This document shows positions 1 to 10,644 of a stretch of 64,000 bases of DNA, in pieces. The number at the start of each line of letters is the position of its first letter. The first letter of the stretch is position 1. The stretch comes from Zeus faber (lineage: Eukaryota > Chordata > Actinopteri > Zeiformes > Zeidae): assembly GCA_960531495.1 (NCBI GenBank), contig OY482865.1:6499608-6563607 (forward strand), written 5' to 3'. The notes beneath the pieces are model-generated. The model was not told the DNA's origin and searched no databases. It saw only the letters and a list, made by a program, of their open reading frames with translations. The position numbers and the translations under genes were made by a program.

Positions 1-193
1 GTCCCTACAGGGGAGAAACACTAGGAAACACAGGGACAAGTTTTCAGTATATATTAAGTAGGGTGTGGGTTTGTTTTTTTCTTAAACTCTCAGTTTTTTG
101 TTTTTTTTTAGAAATCATAGTCTTTCTAATGTGGATTACTCCGAGCTGACCCCCGTCAGGATTTAAGTGGATATTGTGTTTCTGCTGAAAGCT
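1..193 (+). promoter_or_regulatory. net1: 5' flank and leader of the net1 short isoform (partial)
   Basis: This stretch precedes the start codon of the short-isoform exon. A T-rich tract ending in AG near 108-111 could be a splice acceptor, which would make 112-193 the start of a 5' UTR exon spliced from an upstream noncoding exon. Otherwise it is the transcribed leader of an alternative first exon. No TATA box or CpG cluster is evident. The window edge cuts the region, so promoter location is unresolved. Confidence 0.4.
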
Positions 194-286
194 ATGGTGG
201 CTTACGATGAACTGGGTAGCTTGGTGCCCATCAAACGGACTCTGCAAGTGATAGACTACCAGAACCAGGCCAGCAAAGAGTCAGAG
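194..286 (+). CDS. net1: net1 coding exon 1 (residues 1-31)
   Basis: The exon encodes MVAYDELGSLVPIKRTLQVI and the next 11 residues, matching the N-terminus unique to NET1A. It ends GAG|GTGAGA, phase 0. Intron 1 (287-3733) is the longest of the gene and is filled with microsatellites and homopolymer runs. Confidence 0.93.
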
Positions 287-765
287 GTGAGAAACTGCAT
301 CTGCGTTTTTTATGTTTATTTTTTTATTTTGGTGATTTAGAATCCGAGCGAGTCTCTGTCACGGTCTTGTGGGTATCGGTTGAACCAGAGCTGCCGTTCA
401 GGTGAAGTCACCTCATTGTTTTATTTTTTTAATCAGCTGTGAGTAAATCAATGCCTAGCCCTGCTTATCTCACCTGGACACGCAGGGTGTGTGTGTGTGT
501 GTATGTGTGTGTATTTGTGTGTATGTGTGTGTGTGTGTGTGTGTTGGACTTTGTACCTCCTTGAGGCTTGAAGAACAGTGCGTGTCAGTTCTGCTCCTGC
601 TGTGATCTGACCCGACGTGGCGTAAATCACAGAGGGCTGGGTGACGGCGGCGCCTCTGGGTGACGGCGGCGCCTCTTGGGTGCCTCCGCCAGGGTGCTGG
701 TTCGGTGTGGGTGTAAACGGCAAACGATACAGCTGTCCCTTCAGGACAAACCCCCCCCCCCCCCC

Positions 766-806
<41 letters not shown>

Positions 807-1863
807 GGGAGACAGCGACTGAGCCCTCTCTGAATTTCCCGTCAAACCAGGAACTTTCAAGTACAATAGCTCAGGTTGACAGTGATGCTAATTGACCCCA
901 GACCCCCACCCCCCCACCCCCCAGATGCAATCTGCCTGGACGCACTTTTCAGGTGCGTTGTGCTCCTTCAGGGGCATTCCTGACGGAGTTCTTCTCCTGC
1001 ACGATTAAGGAGGGGGGGCAACTGCACCTGCACCAGGTGGGGCGTCCTCCTGGTTCTCACCCAGACGTAGACATGAGTTTCCCTTCCATCTCTGAACCTC
1101 CTCCCTTCTCCTTTTTTTTTTTTTTTTTCTTTTTTTTGGGGGGTTTTGCGGTTGTCACCCGGGAAAGAAGCGACTTTTCCGGAAGCAGAAGTTGGGTTGC
1201 CGGTAAACCTCTGGGTTCGAAGCAGAAGTGGAAAGGGCATCGATTCGCGTAAAAGGGAACCACTCCAGCTTCCCCCATTTCACAGGAGGCTCGGCTCGTC
1301 GGCTCCCGCCCGCAGCGTTGAGCCAAAGGGGTCGGCGTGCAAGCCCCCTCCTCGCGATCTACGGTTCTGGGGACACTGGGGTGGAGTTGGTATGGACCGA
1401 AAGTCTGAGTGTGGTACGCTGAAACCAAACCCCCACCCACACTCTTAATATCCTCTGTCAGCTGGAGCCGTGCTGTAATCGGGGGAGCGCACGGCGGAAC
1501 AGGGGCAAAGCGGCGGTATTAGTTCGCTGCACGCACATGGGGTTTCACATCAAAGAGAACAGAGAGCGTCTGGGGGAGGAGGGGCGGGGGTGGAGGGGGT
1601 GGGGCTGGGTTCGAGGGGACTTTTTGGGAGCCTCCGCAGACCAAACAAAAAAACAAAAAGACTCCCAGCCCTTGGAAGTTTATGAGTTGGTAATCCAGGG
1701 TCAGGAGTTTGAGGAAGGCCACATGTGTAGAATGCAAGGGGGCCGCTGGAAACGTGAGTCGCACACAAACCCCGGATCCGACCCCGGTTTCCTGCGCGGA
1801 GCGGACTCGACTTTTACGGCATGGAGTTCTGGTCACACTGTCAGGAATAGAATGCTCTCTCTG

Positions 1864-1944
<81 letters not shown>

Positions 1945-2129
1945 GTCTAGCGGCAGATAGGGATTTTTTTTGGGGGGGGGGGGGGGGGGGGCAAAGCGCA
2001 GGACCAGTGCGGCCTTTTGTTATCGCAGAGCGCTGCTCTCCAAAGGGCAGGAAAATCACAAAGGGTGACACGCGTTTCCAATATTGACTTTGGGAGCGCC
2101 CCCGCCACTCATGACCCAGCCCCCCCGCC

Positions 2130-2185
<56 letters not shown>

Positions 2186-3059
2186 GGAGCAATACACTTC
2201 CTCCCTCCGTCAGTCATCCCACATGACGCTCTTTGTTATAGCGACACTCTGCACTGTGTTAACCAGGCAAATAAATCGACCATTTTACATAATTCTTTAG
2301 GGGGGAGGGGGGAGGGGGTTGGTTCTGGATTCCAGCGGCTGGCCTCGCCGCATCTGCTTTGTCGTCAGAGCGGTGGCGGTTGCGGTCTCTCCTCAGCCGT
2401 TCCGGCGGCGGCGGCTCTATCTGTGAAGCGGGGGGGGGGGGGGGGGGCTTTTGGCGCGTTCCACAGAGACCGTCTGACCCGCTCCGCTCCGGCCCAACCC
2501 GCCCCAGCCCGGCTGCGGGTTCTGTGACCTCTTTACCGGCGCTGCCTGCCAGACAGACTGTGCAGATCTGTTGCACAGCTGCTGGCGGAGCCTGGAGGGC
2601 TGAGCGGCCGCTCTGTTATTTTCAGTTTTCGCTGAGCCAAGGAAACCCCCCCCCCACCCCACCTCCGCCCTGAGTCAGGAGGAAAAACAAGAGCTACCCT
2701 CTGCAGAATCATTATTATTTTTAATTTTCTTTAACCCCACCCCCATTCTCTCAAAAAAAAGGCCTAATTACAAAGGTCTCGAGTCGTCATGCACGTTCCT
2801 CTTTCTGAAATCACCACCTCAAGACGTGCAGCAGCGCTTTGATTCCTGCTGCTGTTGGCGGCATCCCAAGCACCCCCCCCCCCCCTTTCTCCCTCTGCTC
2901 CGGGCCGGGTGGAGGTGGTGGGGGGTGGGGCTGCCGGGGCCCACCTGGCCCAGGTGCGGTACTGCTGCTCTCACGCAAAGCCGGGGAGGGCGGCCTGTCC
3001 AGACTCGCAGCTCCAAGACACGAACCCCACGCGACGCCTTGGGTCGGACAAAAACCCCC

Positions 3060-3093
<34 letters not shown>

Positions 3094-3198
3094 TGAGGAA
3101 GCCGGAGAGCCGACAGTATCATGAACCATTTATCTCGCACCCCGCTGCTTGAGTGATGGAGCAGAAACACTCCAGCCGAGAGTTCTGCTCCTATCAAG

Positions 3199-3283
<85 letters not shown>

Positions 3284-4484
3284 ACAGGGGGGCAGCTGAG
3301 AGCAGGGCATTCCTGGCATGCCTCCAGCCACCCCCCCGCCTTCCCCGGGGCCAGATAGTCGCGATCAGAGAGGGTCTTTGTGCTCGGGGAGCCCACAAGC
3401 CCCTGGCCTGGGACCCTCCACATGATGGAGAGAGCAGCTGTTGGGGGGAGAGGGAGGGAGGGAGAGGTATTCCTCTTCCTCCGCTGACTAGACACCAACA
3501 TGTGTCTGTCCAGGCAGCACATGTTGGCTGGAGGGAGGGGGTTGGGGGGAGGGGGTGGGTTGGCGGCTTCTGGTCCAGTCCTTATGACCTCATACTGCAG
3601 CGATTGGAAATTCCACCATCCAAAAGCGTAGAGTCGCGTTATTTCAACTCCGCCGCCGTTGTGTTTGGTGTCTCTAATCACGTGTATGATGAACACCTTC
3701 TTCCTGTCCCCGTCCGTGGCTCTCCTCCTGCAGGAACCCAGCACCAAGCGCGTCCGACCGCTCGGCAGGGTGACGTCGCTAGCCAACCTCATCTCTCCGG
3801 TGAAGAATGGGGCCGTCCGGCGTTTCGGCCAGACCATCCAGGTGAGTTTCGCCGCCCGGGGCTTTTATTTTTGTGTTTTTCTGAGCCGGCTCCGCGCTCG
3901 GGTTGAAGGGATGCCCCAGTTGTTTGTCGGGGGAAAGGCCGAAAAAGGTGCATTTCCCCCAATTTCACAGCCGCGGGGCTCGTCGGTTCGCCGCGCAGCC
4001 CTTGGATCCAGAGCTGGGGCGTCCCTTGAGATGAAACATTTCAGCCGAGACGGTGGTCTTATTTGCCGGTTAACGCGAGCGGTGGTGGTTGTGTGTCCAC
4101 AGGCCTCGTTCCGGGGCGATGGCAAGTCGCCGGGCGCGCCCCAGAAGCCCTGCAGCAAGGCGGCGGCCCCCACGCCGCCCAAGCGCCGCAACAGCACGCT
4201 GTGGTCGGAGACGCTCGACGTCCACCAGAAGGGGACCTTCTCCACCAAGGAGATCAAGAGGCAGGAGGTGAGAGGGCGTAGGGTTTTCCCCGGGGGGCGG
4301 AGGTGGGTGGGGGACCAGGGTACCCAAGCGCGTCACGGGAAGAGGCGCCCCGGGGTTAGAAGTCCAGACGCCGCCGCCGCAATGTCGAGCTTGTCTGGCT
4401 GGAGAGTTTTTTAATATTAAACCCAGAGGGCTCGCAGACAGGAATTCCTGCTCCGTTCCCCCCTAATTCAACCCCCCCACCCCA

Positions 4485-4547
<63 letters not shown>

Positions 4548-7213
4548 CTCCGCCAGAACCTTCTTCTCGACGACGGGTTTCTCATGGCTGCGCGATGTTT
4601 GCGCTAAATGGGCGCTAAAAAGCCGTCCAGGGCTCCGCTCCACGCCCACTGCAGTTTCCAAGTTTCCAGACACACACACACACACACACACACACACGCG
4701 CACGCACATATGAACCGACCGTCGGAGGCCGTCTTTTGGTTTTGTGGGAAAATCCGCTTTTCGTCCTTCAAACCCAGAATCCCGTCCAGAAGGGCAGCAA
4801 CAGTGAGGTGGTCGTGACAGGCTGCTTGTGAGCCGTGTTGGCTGCCTGGCAGGACGCCCCGTTCAACCAGCCTCACCAGGGGTGGGGGGGGGGGGTTTGA
4901 ATCATTTGGTAATGTAAGAATGTGATGACATCCTGTTTCACTTTGTTTTAATGTCTTGTTTTTTTTTTTTTTTTTTTTCCTTTTCATTACCCCCCCCCCC
5001 CCCCCAGGCCATATTCGAGCTCTCTCGTGGAGAACAGGACCTGATTGAAGACCTCCAGCTCGCACGCAAGGTCCGTGCTTTTTTTTCATTTTCGGGTGGG
5101 GGTGGTGGGGGGGGGGGAGCGCTGCACGTAACGCAAACAAGATGAAATCAAACGGCGCCGGGGCCCGGGCCAGCAACTATAAAAAGAGAAACGATGCCTC
5201 TGTTTTGTTTTGATTTTTCCGACTCGCGTCCTTTTAAAGCCCTCGTTGTCGGAGCTATTCTTAGCCTCCGGAGTGGAAGTTTGTTCTTTTTGATTTATTG
5301 TGATTCTTTTATTTAAATTATTTTTATTTAATTTTTTTTAATGTCTTGGGCTTTTTCTCTCTCTCTCCATGCAGGCGTACCACGACCCCATGCTGAAGCT
5401 GTCCATCATGTCGGAGGAGGAGCTGACCCACATCTTCGGGAACCTGGACGCCTACATCCCGCTGCACGAGGACCTGCTGGAGCAGCTCTCCAAGGCCACG
5501 GGGCCCGACGGCACCGTGGGCCAGATCGGGAGCATCGTCGTCGGCTGGGTACGTCCTGCCCCCGCCCCCACCCTAGATTTTTGGGTTGGATCTGGATATG
5601 GTCCAGATCCTGTTCCAGGGTGTAAATTCTCACAGTACACATTTATTTAACCTTGCATATAATTTTTCAGTAACTCTTATTCTTTATTTTCTACCTTAAT
5701 GTAATATATAAATATACATTAATTAATTAATAATTTAGTTTTTAACTTTATTTTATTAATTCATTTCTTTTCATCTCTTTTTTTTTGGGCTTTTAATTGT
5801 TCAGAATTCTGATTTTTTAAATTTTTTTTGTCCTTCATGTCCTCATTTATGTAGTCGTCGTAACAGTGAAGCACTTTGAGCTGCATTTAATGTATGAAAG
5901 GTGCTCATTTAAATATTTAAAATTCTTAAAAAAAAAGGTAAAAAATGTAAATCCTTGACTATCGTCCTTTATCCACTTCATATACAATTGTTGTATTCCG
6001 TTCATTTTACCTTTTCCCCATTTTATTGAACGTTAAACACTTTTTGCGTTTGGTAAAACATTGCGTGATGAATTAATATTACTGTCGCCGTCCTTCTTCC
6101 GTGCAGCTGCCCCGGCTCAACGCCTACAGGGACTACTGCAGCAACCAGCTGGCGGCCAAGGCGCTGCTGGACCAGAAGAAGCAGGACCCGCGCGTGCAGG
6201 ACTTCCTGCAGCGCTGCCTGGAGTCGCCCTTCAGCCGCAAGCTGGACCTGTGGAGCTTCCTGGACATCCCGCGCTCGCGTCTGGTCAAGTACCCGCTGCT
6301 GCTGCGCGAGGTGCTGAAGCACACGGCGCCCGAGCACCCGGACGCCGCCGGCCTGGAGCGAGCGGTGAGGGCGCCGAAATTCAATGTTTCCGTTTGTTTG
6401 CGACTCGATCTAAGCTGAGAAAAGGGCGCCACGCCACTTCCTCCAAGTATTGACGTTTAGAAATGTTTGCGTGGTATCAAGACCCGCGGCTCATGGTGTT
6501 TTTGTTTGTTTTTTTGTTTTTTTGCGGCTCCCAGATCACCATCATCCAGGGCGTGCTGTCCGACATCAACACCAAGAAGGGCGAGTCGGAGTGCCTCTAC
6601 TACATCGACAAGCTGGAGTACCTGGACGAGCGGCAGCGCGACCCGCGCATCGACCAGTGCAAGAGCCTGCTCTGCCACGGGGAGCTGCGCAACAAGAGCG
6701 GCACGGTACGGCACTTCAAATATGGACCTTCAGTGGTTTTATTTCATATCTTTCGTTTCTTCTTAATATAAACGAGTACATGCCCGTTCAGAATGTTAAG
6801 ATATTCTAAGACGTTGGAATGGCACAGTGACACCACAAAATGTCATTGGCTCAGTCCAGTGTTCCACAATGGAAGTCGAAACTGCCAGCGAAAGTCAGGG
6901 GGGGAAGCTGTGACTTATTGTGACTCAGTCACGGAGCCCTGAAGCCCCGCCCCCACGCCCCCACGCCGGCTCGCTGGTCGCTGGTCATTGAAAGTTTATT
7001 AACATTGCACGTGTCACGGGTCCAGATTGTCCCAAATTCGTCACTGCACATCCTCGGGTCCCCGGCGATACACCCAACATGTCTGAAGTAGATTGGATGA
7101 ACTGTTGTCGATATAATCGAAGGACATACAGACAAGAGATCCCTTCCTCTATATAATATATATATATATTAAAATTACATAAAAATATGTTTTTTTAATT
7201 TGAATCTATATAC

Positions 7214-7253
<40 letters not shown>

Positions 7254-8444
7254 CTGTTTATATAAATGTAAAAAATGCAAGAAATTAAACAAAAAAAAAT
7301 ATTTAGGAAATGTAACATATAACATATTTATATAATATAGCTTATATAATAGAATAAAAAAAAATTTAATATGTGTAAAAATAAAGCTCCAGCCCCCCTC
7401 TGCAAGTCCTTCGCGGCCCCTTGGGCAGGAGTATGTGATGAGATGTGGCGGTTCTGACCCGCCTCCTCCTCCTCCCTCCTCCAGAAGCTGCACGTCTTCC
7501 TGTTCACCGAGCTGCTGGTGCTGACGCGGCCCGTCACCCGCAACGAGCGCCAGGGCTTCCAGGTCTACCGGCAGCCCATCCCGGTGCAGGACCTGGTGCT
7601 GGAGGACCTGCAGGACGGGGACGTGCGCATGGGCGGCTCCTTCCGGGGCGCCTTCAGCAACAGCGACAAAGGTGAGCGCCCGAAACCAGTTGATCAAATG
7701 TATTTTATTTATTTATTTTATTTGTTTCTTTTGCCAAGCCCATTCAACATTGAAAGACATTTCAATGGCACAGTTTAACGAAATGTCAAAGATTCAGTCC
7801 CGGGTTCCACAACGGAAGATGGAACTGCCGGTTGAACGTCACATTTATTGTTTTATTTTTAAATTCAAACCCTTTCTTTTCCTCCCCCTCCAGCGAAGAA
7901 CATCTTCCGGGTGCGTTTCCAGGACCCGGGCCAGGGCCAGTCGCACACGCTGCAGGTCAACGACGTCTTCCACAAGCAGCAGTGGCTCAACTGCCTCCGC
8001 GCCGCCATCTCTGTCCACCGGCCGCCGACCGCCGCGCCCTCCCCCTCCCCGGCCCCCGCCCCCGCCCCCGCCCCCGTGGCCCCTGGCGGCGACGCCCGCG
8101 TCAAGCGCCGCCCGTCCTCCGCCTCCGCCATCGTCCGCATGGAGGAGACGGACGAGAACGACCGGCCGCGGGCCACGTCCCGCTCCGCCCCCTGCTCGCC
8201 CTGCCGCGGCGACCCCGACAGTGTGAGCGTCGGCAGCGGCGCCGGCAGCCCCGCGCCCAGCGTCGCCTCTTCGTCCTCGTCCTCGTGCTCGTCCCCGTCC
8301 CCGTCCTCGTCCCCGTCCCCGTCCCGCTCTTCGTCCTCCTCGGGGTCCACGCCCCCGCTGTCCTCCCCCCCAACGTCGCACAAACCCAAAAAGGACAAGA
8401 GGTCTCTCTGTTCGCTGGGGAAGAGAAAAGAGACGATGGTGTAA
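194..8444 (+). CDS. net1: NET1, RhoA-family guanine nucleotide exchange factor (short NET1A-type isoform), nine coding exons
   Basis: Nine exons join in frame at GT-AG boundaries to 589 codons. The family exchanges GDP for GTP on RhoA/RhoB and links signalling to actin and cell motility; the short isoform is mainly cytoplasmic. Seen: N-terminus MVAYDELGSLVPIKRT; basic segment KRVRPLGRVTSLANLI; DH domain at about residues 120-303 with the family block SRKLDLWSFLDIPRSRLVKY; PH domain at about 333-446 (GELRNKSGT to NKQQ-type HKQQWLNCLRAA); Ser/Pro-rich tail; C-terminal KRKETMV, a class I PDZ ligand. From memory human NET1A is 542 residues, so this protein is longer, almost all in the tail. It fits NET1 better than paralogue ARHGEF3, which has a different tail. 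The start is chosen by homology and a good Kozak context (G at -3 and +4). The long isoform's first exons are not visible here. Confidence 0.96.
1869..1991 (+). repeat. (CT)n microsatellite with nearby 20-nt poly-G run, net1 intron 1
   Basis: A CT dinucleotide tract runs from about 1869 to 1938. A pure G run at 1972-1991 follows 33 bases later. The polypyrimidine tract can form triplex DNA and the G run a quadruplex. Confidence 0.9.
2131..2182 (+). repeat. (CA)n microsatellite, net1 intron 1
   Basis: An uninterrupted CA dinucleotide tract of about 26 units. Confidence 0.95.
3201..3281 (+). repeat. (GT)40 microsatellite, net1 intron 1
   Basis: This is the longest uninterrupted GT tract in the net1 introns and lies about 450 bases upstream of exon 2. 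Confidence 0.96.
3734..3841 (+). CDS. net1: net1 coding exon 2 (residues 32-67)
   Basis: The exon encodes EPSTKRVRPLGRVTSLANLI through FGQTIQ, 36 residues that are close to invariant in NET1 and recognisable in ARHGEF3. The acceptor is CTGCAG| and the donor CAG|GTGAGT. The basic KRVRP segment resembles a nuclear localisation signal. Intron 2 is 261 bp. Confidence 0.96.
4103..4267 (+). CDS. net1: net1 coding exon 3 (residues 68-122), linker before the DH domain
   Basis: The exon encodes 55 residues from ASFRGDGKSPG to EIKRQE. It carries the PTPPKRRNSTLWSE segment that aligns with the PAK1-regulated KRRSSALWSE of human NET1. The first Ser of that pair is Asn here (residue 97); Ser98 is kept. 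The acceptor is CCACAG| and the donor GAG|GTGAGA, phase 0. Confidence 0.95.
4487..4545 (+). repeat. (CA)n microsatellite, net1 intron 3
   Basis: An uninterrupted CA tract, with a second shorter one at 4669-4696 in the same intron. Confidence 0.95.
5008..5070 (+). CDS. net1: net1 coding exon 4 (residues 123-143), start of the DH domain
   Basis: This 63-bp exon encodes AIFELSRGEQDLIEDLQLAR plus K, the first DH helix. Its polypyrimidine tract is a pure run of 15 C. The donor AAG|GTCCGT is weak because of the C at +3. It is phase 0 at both ends. Confidence 0.94.
5375..5548 (+). CDS. net1: net1 coding exon 5 (residues 144-201), DH domain
   Basis: The exon encodes 58 residues from AYHDPMLKLSIMSEEELTHI to GSIVVGW, nearly identical to mammalian NET1. 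The acceptor is CATGCAG| and the donor TGG|GTACGT. Confidence 0.96.
6107..6364 (+). CDS. net1: net1 coding exon 6 (residues 202-287), core of the DH domain
   Basis: This is the largest internal exon. It encodes LPRLNAYRDYCSNQLAAKAL through the conserved SRKLDLWSFLDIPRSRLVKY block and PLLLREVLKHT, the helix that forms much of the Rho-binding surface in Dbl-family factors. The donor is GCG|GTGAGG and the following intron is only 170 bp. The exon is strikingly GC-rich compared with the flanking AT-rich intron sequence. Confidence 0.97.
6535..6705 (+). CDS. net1: net1 coding exon 7 (residues 288-344), DH end and PH start
   Basis: The exon encodes 57 residues from ITIIQGVLSDINTKKGESEC to GELRNKSGT. 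The acceptor is CTCCCAG| and the donor ACG|GTACGG. It spans the DH-PH junction; CHGELRNKSG forms the first PH strand. Confidence 0.96.
6815..6890 (+). repeat. Dispersed repeat block, copy in net1 intron 7
   Basis: The order of words ATGGCACAGT, AAATGTCA, TCAGTCC, GTTCCACAA, GGAAG and AACTGCC recurs at 7765-7835 in intron 8. This shows a duplicated or independently inserted block. Confidence 0.7.
7485..7671 (+). CDS. net1: net1 coding exon 8 (residues 345-406), PH domain
   Basis: The exon encodes KLHVFLFTELLVLTRPVTRN through GGSFRGAFSNSDK. It ends one base into the next codon (AAAG|GTGAGC), the only phase-1 junction in this gene model, and joins CG at 7894 to restore an Ala codon as in mammalian NET1. 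Confidence 0.96.
7765..7835 (+). repeat. Dispersed repeat block, copy in net1 intron 8
   Basis: Second copy of the block at 6815-6890, same orientation, diverged by substitutions and small indels. The AT-rich sequence before both copies is also loosely similar. Confidence 0.7.
7894..8444 (+). CDS. net1: net1 coding exon 9 (residues 407-589), PH end, Ser/Pro tail and PDZ ligand
   Basis: The exon starts with AKNIFRVRFQDPGQGQSHTL and HKQQWLNCLRAA, the final PH helix. A low-complexity tail follows, with PAPAPAPA near residues 455-465 and a run rich in Ser and Pro near 530-565. It ends KRSLCSLGKRKETMV and a TAA stop at 8442-8444. The conserved end shows that the repetitive tail is in frame. Extreme GC and CCG/TCG codon runs in this exon make sequencing or assembly errors worth considering. 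Confidence 0.94.
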
Positions 8445-9895
8445 AGCGGGAGGAACGGGAACAGGCTCCCCCTCAGGCGGACATTTTGCCTTTTTAAATC
8501 CTTAAAAGAAAAATGTCATTATATGTTTTCAAACGGTAATACATAAAAATGAATAAGGAGGGACGGCGCAGGAGGAGAGAGAGGACCTTTCCAGACTTTT
8601 TTTTATTTGCGTCCCGTATTTATGTGTGTACTCGTACGGCAGTATTTCGGCAGCTATTTACCTCTGTGGATGCAGTATTGTGAAGAGACTCGAAGGGAAG
8701 CATCACGTCGGCTGTTTGTCCACGACACGGAGCTCGTGCATCAAATTCTGTTTACTGTTGTTTTCTGTTATTTAAACATTTATTTTGATTAATCTTTTTG
8801 TGGACGGGGGAGGTGCGTGGGGGGGGGGTGTAATTCAATTTTTACCTTTTTTTTTTAAATATTATATTTTTATTTTACTGTAGCTCTTTTTTTTTGGTTA
8901 CATATTTGATTTTTTTAAAGCAGCACTGTTTGTAGGTCGTAGCTGAAGTTATTTTGCGGGGGAGGTGAGGAAAAAAAATAACCTAACGACACAAATTACT
9001 ATTAAGTCTGATTATACATTTTTTCCTGGTGGATAAGTCTTATTTTTGTACATTCCTTTTGAAAAAAGACAAAACCGATTTTTAAAACCTGGACAATTAA
9101 TATTTTTGTTTTTCCTGCATCCACTGCAGTCAGAGGCATTAGTTTAATTAACATGCAAACGTGGATGTGTGACTCTGCGACTACACTGCGAAAAAAATAG
9201 CGATTTAAAAAAATATATAAATACAAATTTATGAAGACGAGAGGGGACGACGTTTCATTCGGCGTGAAACGAATTCCGACAACTTTTGAACTGAGCCATG
9301 TTGGTTTAAAAAAAAAACAAAAAAAAAAAACGCGAAAAAGAAAACGACACCGATCCGTCACTTTTTCAATGTTGCATCTTTTGCGTGGAGCTGCAGTTGT
9401 CGACGCCGCCGCCCGCTTTCCGCCCCCGGGAGCAGCAGAATGAACACGCCCGCGGCCGTCGAGTAGTGCAGCGGGCGGGTATGAAATCAGTCCCCGGGGG
9501 CGGGGCAGCCGGTCGGGCGGAAACAAAAAACAAAACAGGAGTTGATGGCGGGGATGGGAGAGAATGTTGACTTGGAAGTTTTGATGGATGGAAGAAGAGG
9601 ATGATAAGGAAACAATGGATGGAAGAGTTGAGTTGGTCACTGGTCAAAGACCAGTGAGATTTATTGGAATTGGAATTTATGGGAAGGGTCAGGTAGGGGA
9701 AGGGAGAAGGGAAGGAAAAGGATTCTGTAAGTGATGAAGAGGATGGAATGCAGACCGTTTTGGTCTTCAAGGACGCTTTTAAAAAGCCAAACACGAGCTA
9801 AAAAGTGAGTGCACTGCCACAGCCTGTATGTAAGTGGTGTAAAAAAAATAACACGGAATACAAACAACGACAATAAAGATTTGTTTAAGATTTGC
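8445..9895 (+). other. net1: net1 3' untranslated region
   Basis: AT-rich sequence runs from the stop codon to the first convincing poly(A) signal about 1.43 kb downstream, with AU-rich stretches such as TTATTTAAACATTTATTTTG around 8768-8788. No conserved ORF is present. The end is inferred from the signal and the GT-rich sequence just after it. Confidence 0.65.
9872..9877 (+). terminator. net1: Polyadenylation signal AATAAA of net1
   Basis: A canonical AATAAA lies in CAATAAAGATTTG. It is followed about 35 bases later by a GT-rich stretch (GGTTTGTTGTCTTTATTC) that would serve as downstream element. Cleavage would fall at about 9890-9900. Confidence 0.6.
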
Positions 9896-10640
9896 ATCCA
9901 AGTCTCCCTGGTTTGTTGTCTTTATTCACGTGGCCGTGTGGATCTCCAGATGTCTTCCTACGCAAAAAAAAACGAGGCTTAGCTTGCGGAGCTGGTTCTG
10001 TCAGACAGCTTGACGGCGCCACGCGCTTCCATGCCCTTTTTTGGCTGGCCCGTGTAAGCAGCCAGTCCCTCCTGCATGACCTGCTTTGCTCCGCACCCTC
10101 CACCTCCTCTGCATCCACCTGTCGGGCTCTGCTCTTCTATCCACTGTCCATTTGAGCGGAGTTTAAAAAAGCCACTAGGATTGATTCACCGACAGTTTTT
10201 GTGTATATTCATTCTAGTGTCAGACTTCAGCCTCCCAAACAAACAATTACTGCCATTGGGTTCGGAAAAAGGATAATACCTTGAATTTGAGCACCTCCAA
10301 CTTGAGTTGGAGATATACATTGTATATGACGTTTACTGCTTACCTAGTTTTTCTTGCCTAGAAAGGTCACAACCACGTGGGTGCCAAGAAAAGCACATTT
10401 CCACTTTTAGAACAGTCCAGGAGCAAGCCTCCGGAGCGGGACAGCCTAATGCGCTCCCCTACTCCAGTGTCAGGTTTCCCAAACCCTTTTACCGCACCAT
10501 GAAAGGTACAACTGAAAGAGCTGAGAATGGAGGACGCAGGAGTCATTCAGTCTATAAAGCAACAGTTATGCAATGTGAAAATATGCCACGGTTCACAACT
10601 TCGGAGCCGATTATAATCTGTTGTACCTCCAGAAGAGAGC
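9896..10640. other. Intergenic stretch downstream of net1, no gene recognised
   Basis: No conserved coding signal was seen on either strand. A reverse-strand AATAAA is present at 9921-9926, facing the net1 signal. The words GTGTCAGGTTTCCC and AAACCCTTT near 10468-10490 recur near 11216-11242, on either side of the pyrimidine-rich array. Confidence 0.5.
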
Positions 10641-10644
10641 GACA

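Noticed and set aside
448-804. ORFs on both strands rich in Cys-Val or Thr-His
   Set aside because: They are translations of GT/CA microsatellites and flanking intron sequence, with no conserved domain.
3659-4414. Long + strand ORF of 251 codons across net1 exons 2 and 3
   Set aside because: Intron 2 happens to be open in frame. Splice sites and homology show the true coding parts are 3734-3841 and 4103-4267.
7845-8381. Long minus-strand ORFs opposite net1 exon 9
   Set aside because: These are antisense shadows of a GC-rich coding exon with low-complexity codons; no homology.
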